Shown here: piece by piece, positions 1 through 9,496 of the stretch
Layout: every line of letters begins with the position of its first letter
How positions within the stretch are numbered: position 1 is the stretch's first letter
Source: CAYZUC01 sp964481705
GTDB lineage: Bacteria > Bacillota > Clostridia > Lachnospirales > Lachnospiraceae
Length of the DNA stretch: 64,000 nucleotides
Direction of reading: 5' to 3'
Assembly: GCA_964481705.1 (NCBI GenBank)
Contig: CAYZUC010000003.1
Coordinates: 1-64,000, forward strand
Program-made: the position numbers and the translations under genes
The notes under the pieces: model-generated
Seen by the model: the letters and a program-made list of their open reading frames with translations, nothing else
Told to the model about the DNA's origin: nothing
Database searches by the model: none

Positions 1-75
1 TGTTTCATTTTGACAAAAGACATTCCTCTACGGTCAAAATGAAACATCAAGCCCCGTCCCCCATGTTTCATTTTT
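1..75. repeat. Inverted repeat with extra partial copy, REP-like
   Basis: A perfect 14-bp inverted repeat (TGTTTCATTTTGAC at 1-14, its complement at 33-46) encloses an 18-nt spacer. A third partial copy, TGTTTCATTTTT, lies at 64-75 and overlaps the stop codon of the ABC transporter gene. Between them is a C-rich run (51-62) that reads GGGGGACGGGGC on the other strand. No U-tract follows the hairpin on either strand, so it is not a convincing intrinsic terminator. The GGGGACGG-plus-palindrome layout recalls REP-like elements of other Firmicutes, which is inference. The element may continue beyond the left edge. Confidence 0.6.
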
Positions 76-1804
76 CAAATTGGCTATTATACAGATGTGC
101 GTAAAAGCCTCCCTTTGCTACTAATTCTTCATGTTTCCCCTGTTCCATGATACTTCCGTCCTTCATAACAAGGATTACATCTGCTTCTCGAATCGTAGAC
201 AGTCTATGTGCTACAATAAAGCTTGTCCTCCCCTGCATCATTCTGCTAAAGGAATCCTGTATTTTAATTTCTGTTCTGGTATCGATAGAAGAAGTAGCCT
301 CATCCAATATCAGCATCGGTGGCAGACACAGCATGACTCTCGCTATGCATAACAGCTGTTTTTGTCCAGCTGACAGACTGCCTCCATCCTCCGATATAAT
401 CGTATCATATCCATGGGATAATCGTCGGATAAAGCTGTGCGCATGTGACGCAATTGCTGCCTGCCTGATCTCCTCCTCTGTTGCGTCAGGCTTTCCCATT
501 GCAATATTTTCCCGTATCGTTCCACTCTTTAACCACGTCTCCTGAAGAACCATTCCATAGTTGGTTCTCAGACTGTTTCTAGTCATATGACGAATATCCA
601 TTCCGTCTATTGCTATTCTTCCAGCGTTCACATCATAGAATCGCATCAGAAGATTAATAATCGTAGTTTTTCCGCAACCGGTAGGTCCTACAATCGCTAC
701 ACGCTGTCCATCCTTTACGGAAAGGTTCAAATTCTGAATCAACGTACGTTCCTTGCTATAAGAGAAATCCACATGCTCGATTGATATTTCACCCTTCGCA
801 TCCTTCAATACCAACGCGTCTGCATCCTCCTCGGTCTGTGGTGGCAAATCTATCAATTCCAATACTCTCCCAGCACAGGCAAGTGCATTCTGTAATTCAG
901 TGATAACGCCCGATATTTCATTAAAAGGCTTTGTATACTGACTCGCATAGCTTAAGAAACAGGTCAATTGACCAATACTGATTCTCCCCTGTATCGCCGC
1001 CAATGCGCCAAAAACTCCGACTCCCGCATAGACAAGAGAATTCACAAATCTGGTCGCTGGATTGGTAATCGCAGAAATAAAGATTGCCTTCACAGAGTAG
1101 GCTTCCAGACGTTTGTTAATCTCATCAAAATTCTCGAGATTCTCATCTTCTCTCGAGAATGCCTTAACGGTCTTAATATTTCCTATCATCTCATCAATCA
1201 GCGAGGTCTGCTCCCCTCGTGCTTCCGATTGTTTTTTAAACATAACAAATGATTTTTTTGCGATTACATTGGCAACTACCAGGGATAACGGCGTGAGTAC
1301 GACAACGATCAATGTAATTCCTATATTAACCGAGAACATAAACGCCAATGTACAGATAATCGTCAATACACCTGTAAACAACTGTGTGAATCCCATAAGT
1401 AATCCATCGGCAAACTGATCCACATCTGCAATTACACGGCTTACCATATCCCCGTTCGAATGGGAATCGATATATGATAACGGCAGTATCTCTATTTTAT
1501 CCATAGCTTCCTTACGAACATCATGAACCACACCAAACGCTATTTTATTGTTACACACATTCATCAACCATTGAGACAGCGCTGTAATTCCAATAATGAC
1601 AGTCCCTCTCAAGAGTAATCTTCCAATACCTGCAAAATCCACCTGACCTGCTCCAATGATGAAATCCACAGCATTTCCTACAAGAATAGGAATATAAAGT
1701 GACAGAATCACCGTTACCGCTGCAAGGGAAAGTGACATCCATAAAAACTTTCGATATCTTCGAATATATCTTAGTACACGAAGAATGGTTTGTTTACTAT
1801 CCAT
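68..1804 (-). CDS. ABC exporter half-transporter (catalytic subunit), ATP-binding/permease
   Basis: Half-size ABC exporter of about 578 residues: an N-terminal six-helix membrane domain (about 1-310) fused to a nucleotide-binding domain. Walker A GPTGCGKTT is near residue 375, then the Q-loop, signature LSAGQ, Walker B with intact catalytic glutamate (LILDEATSSID) and H-loop AHRLST. The start is the ATG at 1804, chosen because AGGAG lies 5 nt upstream; the longer reading from 1825 has no such site. It overlaps the end of the upstream transporter gene by 8 bp, so the two are almost certainly co-translated as a heterodimer. Substrate unknown (lipid, peptide or drug). Confidence 0.93.
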   Translation of the reverse strand: MDSKQTILRVLRYIRRYRKFLWMSLSLAAVTVILSLYIPILVGNAVDFIIGAGQVDFAGIGRLLLRGTVIIGITALSQWLMNVCNNKIAFGVVHDVRKEAMDKIEILPLSYIDSHSNGDMVSRVIADVDQFADGLLMGFTQLFTGVLTIICTLAFMFSVNIGITLIVVVLTPLSLVVANVIAKKSFVMFKKQSEARGEQTSLIDEMIGNIKTVKAFSREDENLENFDEINKRLEAYSVKAIFISAITNPATRFVNSLVYAGVGVFGALAAIQGRISIGQLTCFLSYASQYTKPFNEISGVITELQNALACAGRVLELIDLPPQTEEDADALVLKDAKGEISIEHVDFSYSKERTLIQNLNLSVKDGQRVAIVGPTGCGKTTIINLLMRFYDVNAGRIAIDGMDIRHMTRNSLRTNYGMVLQETWLKSGTIRENIAMGKPDATEEEIRQAAIASHAHSFIRRLSHGYDTIISEDGGSLSAGQKQLLCIARVMLCLPPMLILDEATSSIDTRTEIKIQDSFSRMMQGRTSFIVAHRLSTIREADVILVMKDGSIMEQGKHEELVAKGGFYAHLYNSQFEK

Positions 1805-3560
1805 GGATTCTCCTTTCTTGTTCACGTTCTTTTGGAAACTGAGAATAGTAAATCTCCTGATAAATATCGCAATCCTTTAATAACTCATCATGAGTTCCCA
1901 TCCCTACAATCTCACCATCATCGAGCACCAGAATCTGATCCGCATGTTGAATGGAGGAAGTCCGTTGAGATACTATAACAACTGTTGTTTTATTGTCCAT
2001 TTGTTGAATGGCCTTGCGTAATGCAGCATCTGTCGCAAAGTCCAGAGCCGATGCGCTGTCATCCAGAATCAGAATCTCGGGCCTGCGAACGAGAGCTCGT
2101 GCTATGGTCAGTCTCTGTCTCTGTCCACCAGAGAAATTCTTACCCCCAGCTGTTACCGCTTCATCCAGTCCATCTTTCTTATTCATAACAAAATCAGCTG
2201 CCTGGGCGATGGAAAGTGCTTCCATCATTTCTTGGTCGGAGGCCGATTGGTTCCCCCACAGAAGATTGGAACGAATCGAACCTCGGAACAATACTGCCTT
2301 TTGCATAACAATTCCTATTTTTTCTCTAAGTTCTTCCTGGCTATACTCGCGAACATCTCGTCCATCAATGATAACCTGCCCCTGTGTCACATCATAAAAC
2401 CGAGGAATCAAATGTACCAACGAAGATTTTCCGGAACCAGTACCACCAATGATTCCTACTGTCTGTCCTCTCTTTACATGGAAAGTAATATCGGTCAGTG
2501 CATCCTCCGACCCTCCTGCATAACGAAGATTTACATGAGAAAAGGAAATCATATCCGAATCTGCCTCGGCTTTATCCTTCTTGAACTCTCCGGTACCGCC
2601 CTTGCCATCCTTCATCGAGGATTCCTGCTCAAGTACAGAGCTGATACGATTAGCACATGCAATTGCCTTTGTTGTCGTAACGACCAGATTTGCCAGCTTC
2701 ACAAGCTCTACCAGTATCTGCGACATATAGTTGACCAGTGCCACTACCTCACCCTGTGTAATCATACCGTTTTCCACGCGAAGAGCACCGGTATAAATCA
2801 ATACCAGTGTCGCACCATTAATCATGATATAAGTAACCGGATTCATCAAACCGGATATTCTGCCAACGTATCTTTGCTGTCTGCTGAGCTCGGCATTCTT
2901 TTCTTCAAACTGTCGGATTTCATCTTTCTCCTTACCAAACGCACGAATCACTCGAACACCCGCAAGATTCTCCCTCGTTGCCCGCAATACCAAATCCAAT
3001 TGATTCTGAACCTTTCGATAAAGAGGTAATGTAATATACGTAATCCCCCCTACAACAAGTCCCAAGAGTGGAATAATTACTACAAAAATCAATGCTGCCC
3101 TGACATCCACGGTAAATGCCATAATCATGGCACCAAATACGATAAAAGGTGAACGTAGAAAAAGACGAAGTACCATATTAACTCCGCTCTGTACTTGATT
3201 CACATCACTCGTCATACGGGTCATCAGAGTCGATGTCCCAAGCGTGTCCACCTCGGTAAATGAGAAATTCTGAATATGTGAAAACAATGCATGACGCAGC
3301 TTTGTAGCAAAGCCAACAGCGGCCTTTGCTGCATAGAATTGTGCAAGAAGGGAGAAAGAAAGACCAATAATCCCCAACAAAATCAGAATTCCACCTTGCC
3401 TTAGTACAATGGACCGATTTCCGACTGCAATACCACGATCGATAATCGCCGCCATTACAAGTGGAACAAATAATTCAAAGGAAGCCTCCAGCATTTTAAA
3501 TAAGGGTGCAAGAATGCATTCCTTTTTATAATCTCGTAGAAAAAGCCACAAACGTCTCAT
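1797..3560 (-). CDS. ABC exporter half-transporter (degenerate-site subunit)
   Basis: Partner half-transporter of about 587 residues with an N-terminal membrane domain and C-terminal ATPase. Walker A GGTGSGKSS and signature FSGGQRQR are intact, but Walker B reads LILDDSASALD (catalytic Glu replaced by Asp) and the H-loop reads VSQRTSS (His replaced by Gln). This is the pattern of the subunit that forms the degenerate site in heterodimeric exporters such as BmrCD, LmrCD and TM287/288. The ATG at 3560 follows GAGGA by 5 nt and is preferred over the upstream ATG at 3572. Overlap with the downstream subunit supports a heterodimer. Confidence 0.92.
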   Translation of the reverse strand: MRRLWLFLRDYKKECILAPLFKMLEASFELFVPLVMAAIIDRGIAVGNRSIVLRQGGILILLGIIGLSFSLLAQFYAAKAAVGFATKLRHALFSHIQNFSFTEVDTLGTSTLMTRMTSDVNQVQSGVNMVLRLFLRSPFIVFGAMIMAFTVDVRAALIFVVIIPLLGLVVGGITYITLPLYRKVQNQLDLVLRATRENLAGVRVIRAFGKEKDEIRQFEEKNAELSRQQRYVGRISGLMNPVTYIMINGATLVLIYTGALRVENGMITQGEVVALVNYMSQILVELVKLANLVVTTTKAIACANRISSVLEQESSMKDGKGGTGEFKKDKAEADSDMISFSHVNLRYAGGSEDALTDITFHVKRGQTVGIIGGTGSGKSSLVHLIPRFYDVTQGQVIIDGRDVREYSQEELREKIGIVMQKAVLFRGSIRSNLLWGNQSASDQEMMEALSIAQAADFVMNKKDGLDEAVTAGGKNFSGGQRQRLTIARALVRRPEILILDDSASALDFATDAALRKAIQQMDNKTTVVIVSQRTSSIQHADQILVLDDGEIVGMGTHDELLKDCDIYQEIYYSQFPKEREQERRIHG

Positions 3561-3602
3561 AGTAGTCCTCATTCTTTATAAAATCTATCCCGTTATATTC
3601 GA

Positions 3603-5129
3603 TTAGAACTGACATTTGAATATTTGAAGGATATATTGGTGTATCTTTTTATACATAGGACGACTCTTCCACTCTTCAAGAGTAACCTCATGACAAGCTT
3701 TTAATGTCTCCATGTAATCACTTTTCAGTGCGTCAATAATCTCTCTCTGACTGGACCACACAGCATTTTCATAATGAATAAAAAAGCTTCGAAAGTCCAT
3801 ATTAATCGTTCCCAAAATACACGAAAAGTCGTTAATACACATTTTCGCATGCATAAAGCCTGGTGTATACTCATAAATACGTACACCGGATTTCAGCAAG
3901 GTTCCATAATTCCACTCTGTCAGCAGCTTTGCCTTCTTTTTATCCGGAATACCAGGTGTGATAATACGAATATCTACACCACTTTTTGCTGCTAGACATA
4001 ACGTATCACGCATAATATCATCCAATATCAAATAAGGAGTCGTTATGTAAACCTCCTTGTTTGCCTCCTGAATCATATGACGATACAAATCAACTGCTTC
4101 ATTCTCAGGATTATTGGACGGACCATCTGCAAAAGGAAGACAGAGACCACCTTCCATAACTGACACACTTGTTTTATACTTGTCATAATCGACTGCCTTG
4201 CCAGATGCTTCCCACATAGCCAGAAACGTCAGGCTCATACTCCAGACAGCATCTCCACGCAGCTTAATCGCTACATCCTTCCAATGACCGTAAGGAGAGT
4301 TGATATTGGCGTACCGATCACTCGCATTAATCCCGCCGGTATAGGCAACCAGTCCATCAACAACAACAATTTTCTGATGGTTACGATAATTCAGAAAAAG
4401 ATGATAGTAATTCCTCTCAACCGGGTTAAAACGAATAATCTCAACTCCCACACGCCGTAACTCATCTACCGTTTCATCTGCAAGCTGAAAAACAGAGCCT
4501 GCATCATCATATAGGATCTTAACCTCGACTCCTTGTTGTACCTTTTTTTCGAGAACTTCGCAGATTCGATGGAATACAACACCCTCGGCAATGGTAAAAA
4601 AGCTCATAAATACAAATTGTTTTGCTTTTTCGAGCTCAATTATCATATCCTCAAATGCAAGCTCTCCCAACGAAAAGTACTCCAGCTTTGTATGGTCATA
4701 CAACGGATACCCCTGCTGATACAAGTAGTTTGCGATCTTCCACTTCTCCGGTTCCTTCTCATGAAGATCCGAAACAAGCTTCTCATCAAACGTCTGATGT
4801 AGATTTGCATTATTTACAATCGTCTGTATCTTCTTGTGTTCTCTTCGATTAACCTTATCCTTACCCCAAAGCTGATACATTATATGACCCACAATGGGAA
4901 GCATGAGAATCGCTGTCATCCAGTAAAGCTTGTAAGCTGCATTTCTGGAATCTGCAAGCAAAGGAATCAAAATGAACATACTTAATACTTCAATCGCTAC
5001 ATAAACAATCAAGGCAGAATCCCGCAAAAAATAAACGAACAAGACCATACAGGCAATCTGCAGGAGAACCAAAAATAAAATTGTTAAATAACGAAAAAAA
5101 GATCTTCCATAACGATAAAAGAATTTCAT
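3603..5129 (-). CDS. cls: Cardiolipin synthase (phospholipase D family)
   Basis: A 508-residue membrane phospholipid synthase that condenses two phosphatidylglycerol molecules into cardiolipin. Two N-terminal membrane segments (about 10-65) precede two PLD domains, each with an HKD motif: HQKIVVVDG near residue 253 and HAKMCIND near residue 427. Length and layout match bacterial Cls (about 480-510 aa). A strong GGAGGAG site lies just before the ATG. It is followed after about 40 bp by the ABC exporter pair, so these may be co-transcribed. Named at family level; paralogues in the genome cannot be excluded. Confidence 0.93.
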   Translation of the reverse strand: MKFFYRYGRSFFRYLTILFLVLLQIACMVLFVYFLRDSALIVYVAIEVLSMFILIPLLADSRNAAYKLYWMTAILMLPIVGHIMYQLWGKDKVNRREHKKIQTIVNNANLHQTFDEKLVSDLHEKEPEKWKIANYLYQQGYPLYDHTKLEYFSLGELAFEDMIIELEKAKQFVFMSFFTIAEGVVFHRICEVLEKKVQQGVEVKILYDDAGSVFQLADETVDELRRVGVEIIRFNPVERNYYHLFLNYRNHQKIVVVDGLVAYTGGINASDRYANINSPYGHWKDVAIKLRGDAVWSMSLTFLAMWEASGKAVDYDKYKTSVSVMEGGLCLPFADGPSNNPENEAVDLYRHMIQEANKEVYITTPYLILDDIMRDTLCLAAKSGVDIRIITPGIPDKKKAKLLTEWNYGTLLKSGVRIYEYTPGFMHAKMCINDFSCILGTINMDFRSFFIHYENAVWSSQREIIDALKSDYMETLKACHEVTLEEWKSRPMYKKIHQYILQIFKCQF

Positions 5130-5185
5130 ATACTCCTCCGATTCCCCTGACTATCACCTTTCAAATCATCAAACGTTACAATAAG

Positions 5186-5191
5186 TATAAC
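5186..5191 (-). promoter_or_regulatory. Putative extended -10 promoter for cls
   Basis: On the minus strand TATACT is preceded by TGT (a TGn extension), about 57 nt before the cls start codon. The matching -35 region is weak. Assigned by sequence only. Confidence 0.35.
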
Positions 5192-5215
5192 ATACCGACA
5201 AATGTAAACAAACCT

Positions 5216-5743
5216 CTACCATTCAACTCCAACCCGTGCTTGCTTTTGATAGTCGTAAGGATGACGAACCTTCTTCATTTCTGTCACATACTCTGCCATA
5301 GCAAGCATACCCTCCGTCGGATTCTGTCCAGTCAATATGACCTCGACATTGCTCTGGCACCCCGACAGGAATCGCAGAAGCTCTTCTTCCATCAGCAATC
5401 CCATCTGGCATACATGCAAAACCTCGTCCAAAACAAGCATCACACGACTTGTTCTCGCTAACTCCTGAGACATTTGTGTTGCCTTATCAAAAATCCTTAG
5501 TACAGCCTCTTGTGTCTGCTTTTTCTGTGCTTCGTTCATCTCATAATAAAAACCGGGACAGGGCATATCATGAATGCAGATAATCTCCGGATATCTTTTC
5601 CGAAATGAGACAACTTCCCCCGTCCCCGGTTGTTTCAAAAACTGGGCAAATATCACAGGAATATCGTGTCCTGCCGCACGCATGGCAAGTCCTACTGCTG
5701 CTGTCGTCTTTCCTTTTCCATCCCCATAGTAAATATGAACCAT
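5216..5743 (-). CDS. cobO: Corrinoid adenosyltransferase (CobO/BtuR family)
   Basis: A 175-residue P-loop protein matching the CobA/CobO/BtuR family, which transfers the adenosyl group from ATP to the cobalt of cob(I)yrinic acid a,c-diamide or cob(I)alamin. The N-terminal P-loop GDGKGKTTAA (residues about 7-16), the Walker B-like LVLDEV and the short length are typical. A purine-rich GGGGG site precedes the ATG. No other cobalamin gene and no B12 riboswitch are seen nearby, so it may serve salvage rather than synthesis; that is inference. Confidence 0.88.
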   Translation of the reverse strand: MVHIYYGDGKGKTTAAVGLAMRAAGHDIPVIFAQFLKQPGTGEVVSFRKRYPEIICIHDMPCPGFYYEMNEAQKKQTQEAVLRIFDKATQMSQELARTSRVMLVLDEVLHVCQMGLLMEEELLRFLSGCQSNVEVILTGQNPTEGMLAMAEYVTEMKKVRHPYDYQKQARVGVEW

Positions 5744-5797
5744 AGTATTCCCCCATTTTCGCTCAGCAACTCATAACGCAATCGCCATAAGCGTCAT

Positions 5798-6586
5798 TTA
5801 TCTTGATGTAGCCTCCAGACCACCATCCTGACGAATACAAGAGCCTGTAATATGTCCAGAACGCTTGGAAGCGAGATATACTGCAAGATCAGCTACCTCC
5901 TCCGGAGCAGCATATCTACCATCCGGATATGCAGCACCAAAGGTCTTCTTTGCTTCTTCGACCGAAACTCCTTCTCCTAACCAAGCCTTCTCAATCGAAC
6001 GCATCATTGGCGTATCAATGGCGCCCGGACAAATGCAGTTTACCCGTATTCCCTTAGCCGCTACCTCAAGAGCCACACATTTCGAAAGTCCTGCAATGGC
6101 ATGCTTGGATGATACATAAGGTGCCATATTTCCTGCGCCAACAAAGCTTCCGTTCGATGCAATGTTTACGATCGCCCCACTTTCCTGTTTCATCATCTGG
6201 CTGCAAGCATACTTCATACCAAACATTGGGCCAAAAACATTAATATTATATACCTTCATAAAATCCTCATAGGTTTGTTCTGTAATCGGCGCATTGTTTC
6301 CCTCGTACCCTGCATTGTTAACCTGAACATCCAAGGAACCATAATGACTGATGGTATCCTCTACCATCTTCTTTATCTGTTCTTCCTTCGTTACATCTAC
6401 AACAAAAGTCAGAAGATGGTCCTCTGCAATATCAATCTGCTTCAGGAGCTGATCCAGCTTTTCCTGCTTTGTTGAAGAGATGGCAAGCTTGCAGCCCTCT
6501 GCTGCAAAAGCCTTCGTCAATGCCGTTCCAACGCCCCCCGTTGAGCCGGTGATCATAACAACCTTATCCTTTAATCCCATGTCCAT
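5798..6586 (-). CDS. Short-chain dehydrogenase/reductase (SDR family)
   Basis: A 262-residue classical SDR oxidoreductase. It has the Rossmann cofactor motif TGSTGGVGTA (about 13-22), the structural NNAG motif, a catalytic Ser in the IVNIASNGS stretch, and the YVSSK Tyr-Lys pair near residue 155. The C-terminal GSCIRQDGG stretch matches the usual SDR end. AAAGGAGG lies 9 nt before the ATG. Substrate cannot be told from sequence; cofactor NAD(P)(H). It is divergent from the MBOAT gene and shares its intergenic region. Confidence 0.9.
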   Translation of the reverse strand: MDMGLKDKVVMITGSTGGVGTALTKAFAAEGCKLAISSTKQEKLDQLLKQIDIAEDHLLTFVVDVTKEEQIKKMVEDTISHYGSLDVQVNNAGYEGNNAPITEQTYEDFMKVYNINVFGPMFGMKYACSQMMKQESGAIVNIASNGSFVGAGNMAPYVSSKHAIAGLSKCVALEVAAKGIRVNCICPGAIDTPMMRSIEKAWLGEGVSVEEAKKTFGAAYPDGRYAAPEEVADLAVYLASKRSGHITGSCIRQDGGLEATSR

Positions 6587-6621
6587 AATGCATATCCTCC
6601 TTTAATAAGTATCCTGTTAAT

Positions 6622-6650
6622 AACTTACCACTGAATGACTTTTGTGACAA
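6622..6650 (-). promoter_or_regulatory. Putative promoter for the SDR gene
   Basis: Minus-strand TTGTCA (6645-6650), 17-nt spacer, TAAGTT (6622-6627), about 36 nt before the start codon. The -10 is weak. Confidence 0.35.
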
Positions 6651-6674
6651 GTTGAATTCTTAGCACCAATCACT

Positions 6675-6703
6675 TTGACAATTTATAAGGAAAACCCTAT
6701 AAT
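6675..6703 (+). promoter_or_regulatory. Consensus sigma-A promoter for the MBOAT operon
   Basis: A perfect TTGACA (6675-6680), exact 17-nt spacer and perfect TATAAT (6698-6703). Transcription would start near 6710, giving a leader of about 28 nt with AGGAAGAGG before the ATG at 6738. Expected to be strong and constitutive unless repressed. Confidence 0.85.
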
Positions 6704-6737
6704 AAGAGAATCAATGTCCTAAAGGAAGAGGTTCGTT

Positions 6738-8168
6738 ATGCTGTTTAATTCTATGGATTTCTTAATATTTTTTCCCATCGTGATAGCTGTTTACTTTATT
6801 ATCCCCAGAAAAGCACGTTATATCTGGCTATTGGTATGTAGCTATTATTTCTATATGAATTGGAATCCGAAATATGCATTATTAATGCTGTTGTCGACCT
6901 TAATAACTTATTTAAGTGGTCTTTTAATGGAGCATGCTTCCAAGAAATCTCATAAGAAGGTCATTTTGGCCGGAAGTCTGATTTCCAATCTGGGGATTCT
7001 GGTCCTTTATAAATATCTTACTTTCCTTTTCACAAATATCAGTGCCGTATTGGGACTTTTTCATGTGTCGGTTCAAATTCCTTCGATCGATTTGCTCCTG
7101 CCTGTAGGCATTTCCTTTTATACGTTTCAGGCTTTGAGCTACTCTATGGATGTTTATCGAGAAGAGATCAAACCCGAACACAATTTTCTCAAGTATGCTC
7201 TGTTTGTATCCTTCTTTCCCCAACTCGTAGCTGGACCGATTGAACGTTCTTCTAACCTGATTTCTCAAGTATGTAATGTAGATAAGCTGAATCTTTGGAA
7301 TTTTGAACGTGTGAAACAGGGACTCCTGCTTATGATGTGGGGTTATTTTCAGAAGCTGATTATTGCTGATCGAGCCGCTATCTATGTAGACCGTATCTAT
7401 AATTCGTATACCGATTATGGATTCCTTGAGCTGCTCTTTGCAACAATTCTCTTTGCTTTTCAGATCTATTGTGACTTTAACGGATATACCTGTATCGCCC
7501 GAGGTGCTTCCAAGGTTCTTGGGGTGAATCTTATGCTGAACTTTAAACAGCCTTATCTGGCTTCCAGTATCAAGGATTTCTGGAGAAGATGGCACATTTC
7601 CCTCACCTCCTGGTTCACGGATTATCTCTACATTCCTCTTGGTGGCAATCGAAAAGGACGTTTACGAAAATACCTGAATATTATGATTATCTTCTCGGTG
7701 AGTGGACTATGGCATGGCGCCAGCTGGCATTATATTATTTGGGGATTTCTACACGGAGTATTCCAGATTGGTCAGGATATCAAGAATCCCTTCCGGCGTT
7801 TCCCAAAGGTGATTCAAATTATGATTACATTCTTATTGGTTGATTTCGCATGGCTGTTTTTCCGAGCGGACAGTGCGAAAAATGCATTGTTGATTCTAAG
7901 ACAGATGACCATGCGACTATCCAACGGCTTTTCTTTCTTGTCCGGACAGGAACAGATCAATGATCTTGGCATTCTTCTCGTTGCCTTGTTACTATTACTG
8001 GTAATTGACCTATTACACGAAAAGAATATCAGTCTGATTACCATACTTAACAGGCAGAACATTTTTGTTCGTTATATCATCTACTGTGTTTCCTTCTGGG
8101 GCATTCTCATGTTCGGAATCTTTGGACCACAGTATGATGCGTCAAATTTTATCTACTTCCAGTTTTAA
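6738..8168 (+). CDS. MBOAT O-acyltransferase (AlgI/DltB/PatA-like)
   Basis: A 476-residue polytopic membrane-bound O-acyltransferase that would move acyl (probably acetyl) groups across the membrane for attachment to surface glycans. Family marks are FFPQLVAGPIERSSNL (about 155-170), the DFWRRWHISLTSWF block near residue 287, and the catalytic-histidine motif SGLWHGASWHYIIWG near 330. The second MBOAT in this window (34888-36354) has the same blocks and the same kind of partner. It sits behind a consensus promoter and precedes an SGNH partner gene by 43 bp, the usual AlgI-AlgX/J or PatA-PatB arrangement. Confidence 0.93.
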   Translation: MLFNSMDFLIFFPIVIAVYFIIPRKARYIWLLVCSYYFYMNWNPKYALLMLLSTLITYLSGLLMEHASKKSHKKVILAGSLISNLGILVLYKYLTFLFTNISAVLGLFHVSVQIPSIDLLLPVGISFYTFQALSYSMDVYREEIKPEHNFLKYALFVSFFPQLVAGPIERSSNLISQVCNVDKLNLWNFERVKQGLLLMMWGYFQKLIIADRAAIYVDRIYNSYTDYGFLELLFATILFAFQIYCDFNGYTCIARGASKVLGVNLMLNFKQPYLASSIKDFWRRWHISLTSWFTDYLYIPLGGNRKGRLRKYLNIMIIFSVSGLWHGASWHYIIWGFLHGVFQIGQDIKNPFRRFPKVIQIMITFLLVDFAWLFFRADSAKNALLILRQMTMRLSNGFSFLSGQEQINDLGILLVALLLLLVIDLLHEKNISLITILNRQNIFVRYIIYCVSFWGILMFGIFGPQYDASNFIYFQF

Positions 8169-8211
8169 ATATTCACGGAAGGCTTTATTGCAGAATTAAA
8201 TGGAGATTTAT

Positions 8212-9488
8212 ATGAAAAAGAAGGCTCTCATAGTATTAAATAAACATCCATTGTTGAAAAAGCCTCATTAACTAAATTACTTGTTTTTATCTGTTGTATC
8301 GTCCTTTTAAATCAGGGCTTTCGTTACCTGTTGACTGACGACACCAAGTCCTATACACGTATCATGTTTCACGAGATATATGAATCCGAAGAAAATATCG
8401 ATACGCTTCTCCTTGGTTCTTCTCATTGCTACCGCACTCTGAACCCTGCCATTTTAGATGCCAGCCTGGGACCGCATACCTTTAACGGCGGAACCTCAGC
8501 TCAGAGTCTTGATGGAACCTATACGATTCTGAAGGAAGTCGGCAAGACCAATCAACTGTCCCATGTATATGTGGAGCTTTATTATGGAATCCGTGGCTTT
8601 TCTACCAAGGATCGTGATGACCTTACCAAGACATATATCATTTCAGATTATATGAAACCATCGTTCAACAAATTAACTTACCTACTTCAGGCAAGTACTA
8701 ACGATTTCTATATCAACAGCTTCCTGTTACCACACCGCAATCCCGAGAAGCTTCTTTGTCCGGATTACCTCATGGAATTATGGCAGAAAAAGGCCTCGGA
8801 TTCTTATCGCACATATTCCTTTATCATAAACGAGAATGAGTATTATGCCGGTAGGGGATACGTTGCAAGTAATGAATCTCTCAGTAACGAGACGATGGTG
8901 GAGACAGCCTCTTTAGACAGACCTCTCCCAGATACCGTATTAAGCAGTGATGATAAGAAGTATATGACTAAGATCATCTCTTATTGCAATAAAAAGGGAA
9001 TTGCGCTGACCTTCTTCAGTTCACCAATTCCGGAGCTTCGCCTTCTCTATCATGGCAATTACGACTCCTACATTGATGAAGTAAAGTCCTTCTTAGAGCC
9101 TTACGATATTAACTACTATGATTTCAATCTCTGTTATCCAGAGAGTATGGGACTTGTAGCTTCCGATTATAAGGATACCAGTCATCTAAACGATCAGGGA
9201 GCTACCAAATTCTCTACCCTCTTTGCGCAGGTGATGGCTGATCCGGAATCCTTTCATGAGGTAGCTTATCCTACCTATCAGGAGAAAATGGATGCACTTC
9301 CTGCCGGCATGTATGGAACTGTCATTGTAAAGGATTCGGAAGCAGAACAGATAACAGCCTATCCGGTGGTAAATAAAATTCCCGCGCCCTCTCCCATCGT
9401 TTTGTCCCTATCAGACGATGAAAGTGATACACGGGAAATAAAGTTTGTTACTTCCGAGGGCGATTATACCTACCTCTATTCGGAGTAA
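8212..9488 (+). CDS. SGNH/DltD-AlgX-like acyl-transfer partner of the MBOAT, frameshifted near the N-terminus
   Basis: The long reading frame (8331 onward if the in-frame TTG is used) encodes an SGNH-type protein with nucleophile motif LLLGSSH and a C-terminal catalytic DTSHLND motif. That TTG has no usable ribosome site. A good start, GGAG followed 6 nt later by ATG at 8212, opens a different frame that reads MKKKALIVLNKHPLLKK and stops at about 8271. In the main frame the sequence just after an A5 tract (8257-8261) encodes a membrane segment (LLVFICCIVLL) leading into the SGNH domain. One extra A would join the two into a normal membrane-anchored partner protein. It is therefore a one-base deletion, a sequencing error, or slippage. 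Function by analogy with PatB/AlgX. Confidence 0.75.
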
Positions 9489-9496
9489 GCATTCCA

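Noticed and set aside
2232..3029. 265-residue plus-strand reading frame
   Set aside because: Antisense to the conserved ABC transporter gene, no recognisable domain and no ribosome site.
5744..5797. Cobalamin riboswitch upstream of cobO
   Set aside because: Only 54 nt separate the genes, far too short for the aptamer, and no B12-box-like sequence is visible.
6924..7595. 223-residue minus-strand reading frame
   Set aside because: Lies wholly inside the MBOAT gene, with no domain or start signal.
8251..8262. Programmed -1 frameshift at the A5 tract
   Set aside because: The heptamer is GAAAAAG, not the fully slippery AAAAAAG, and I see no stimulating hairpin or pseudoknot just downstream. Kept only as one of several explanations.
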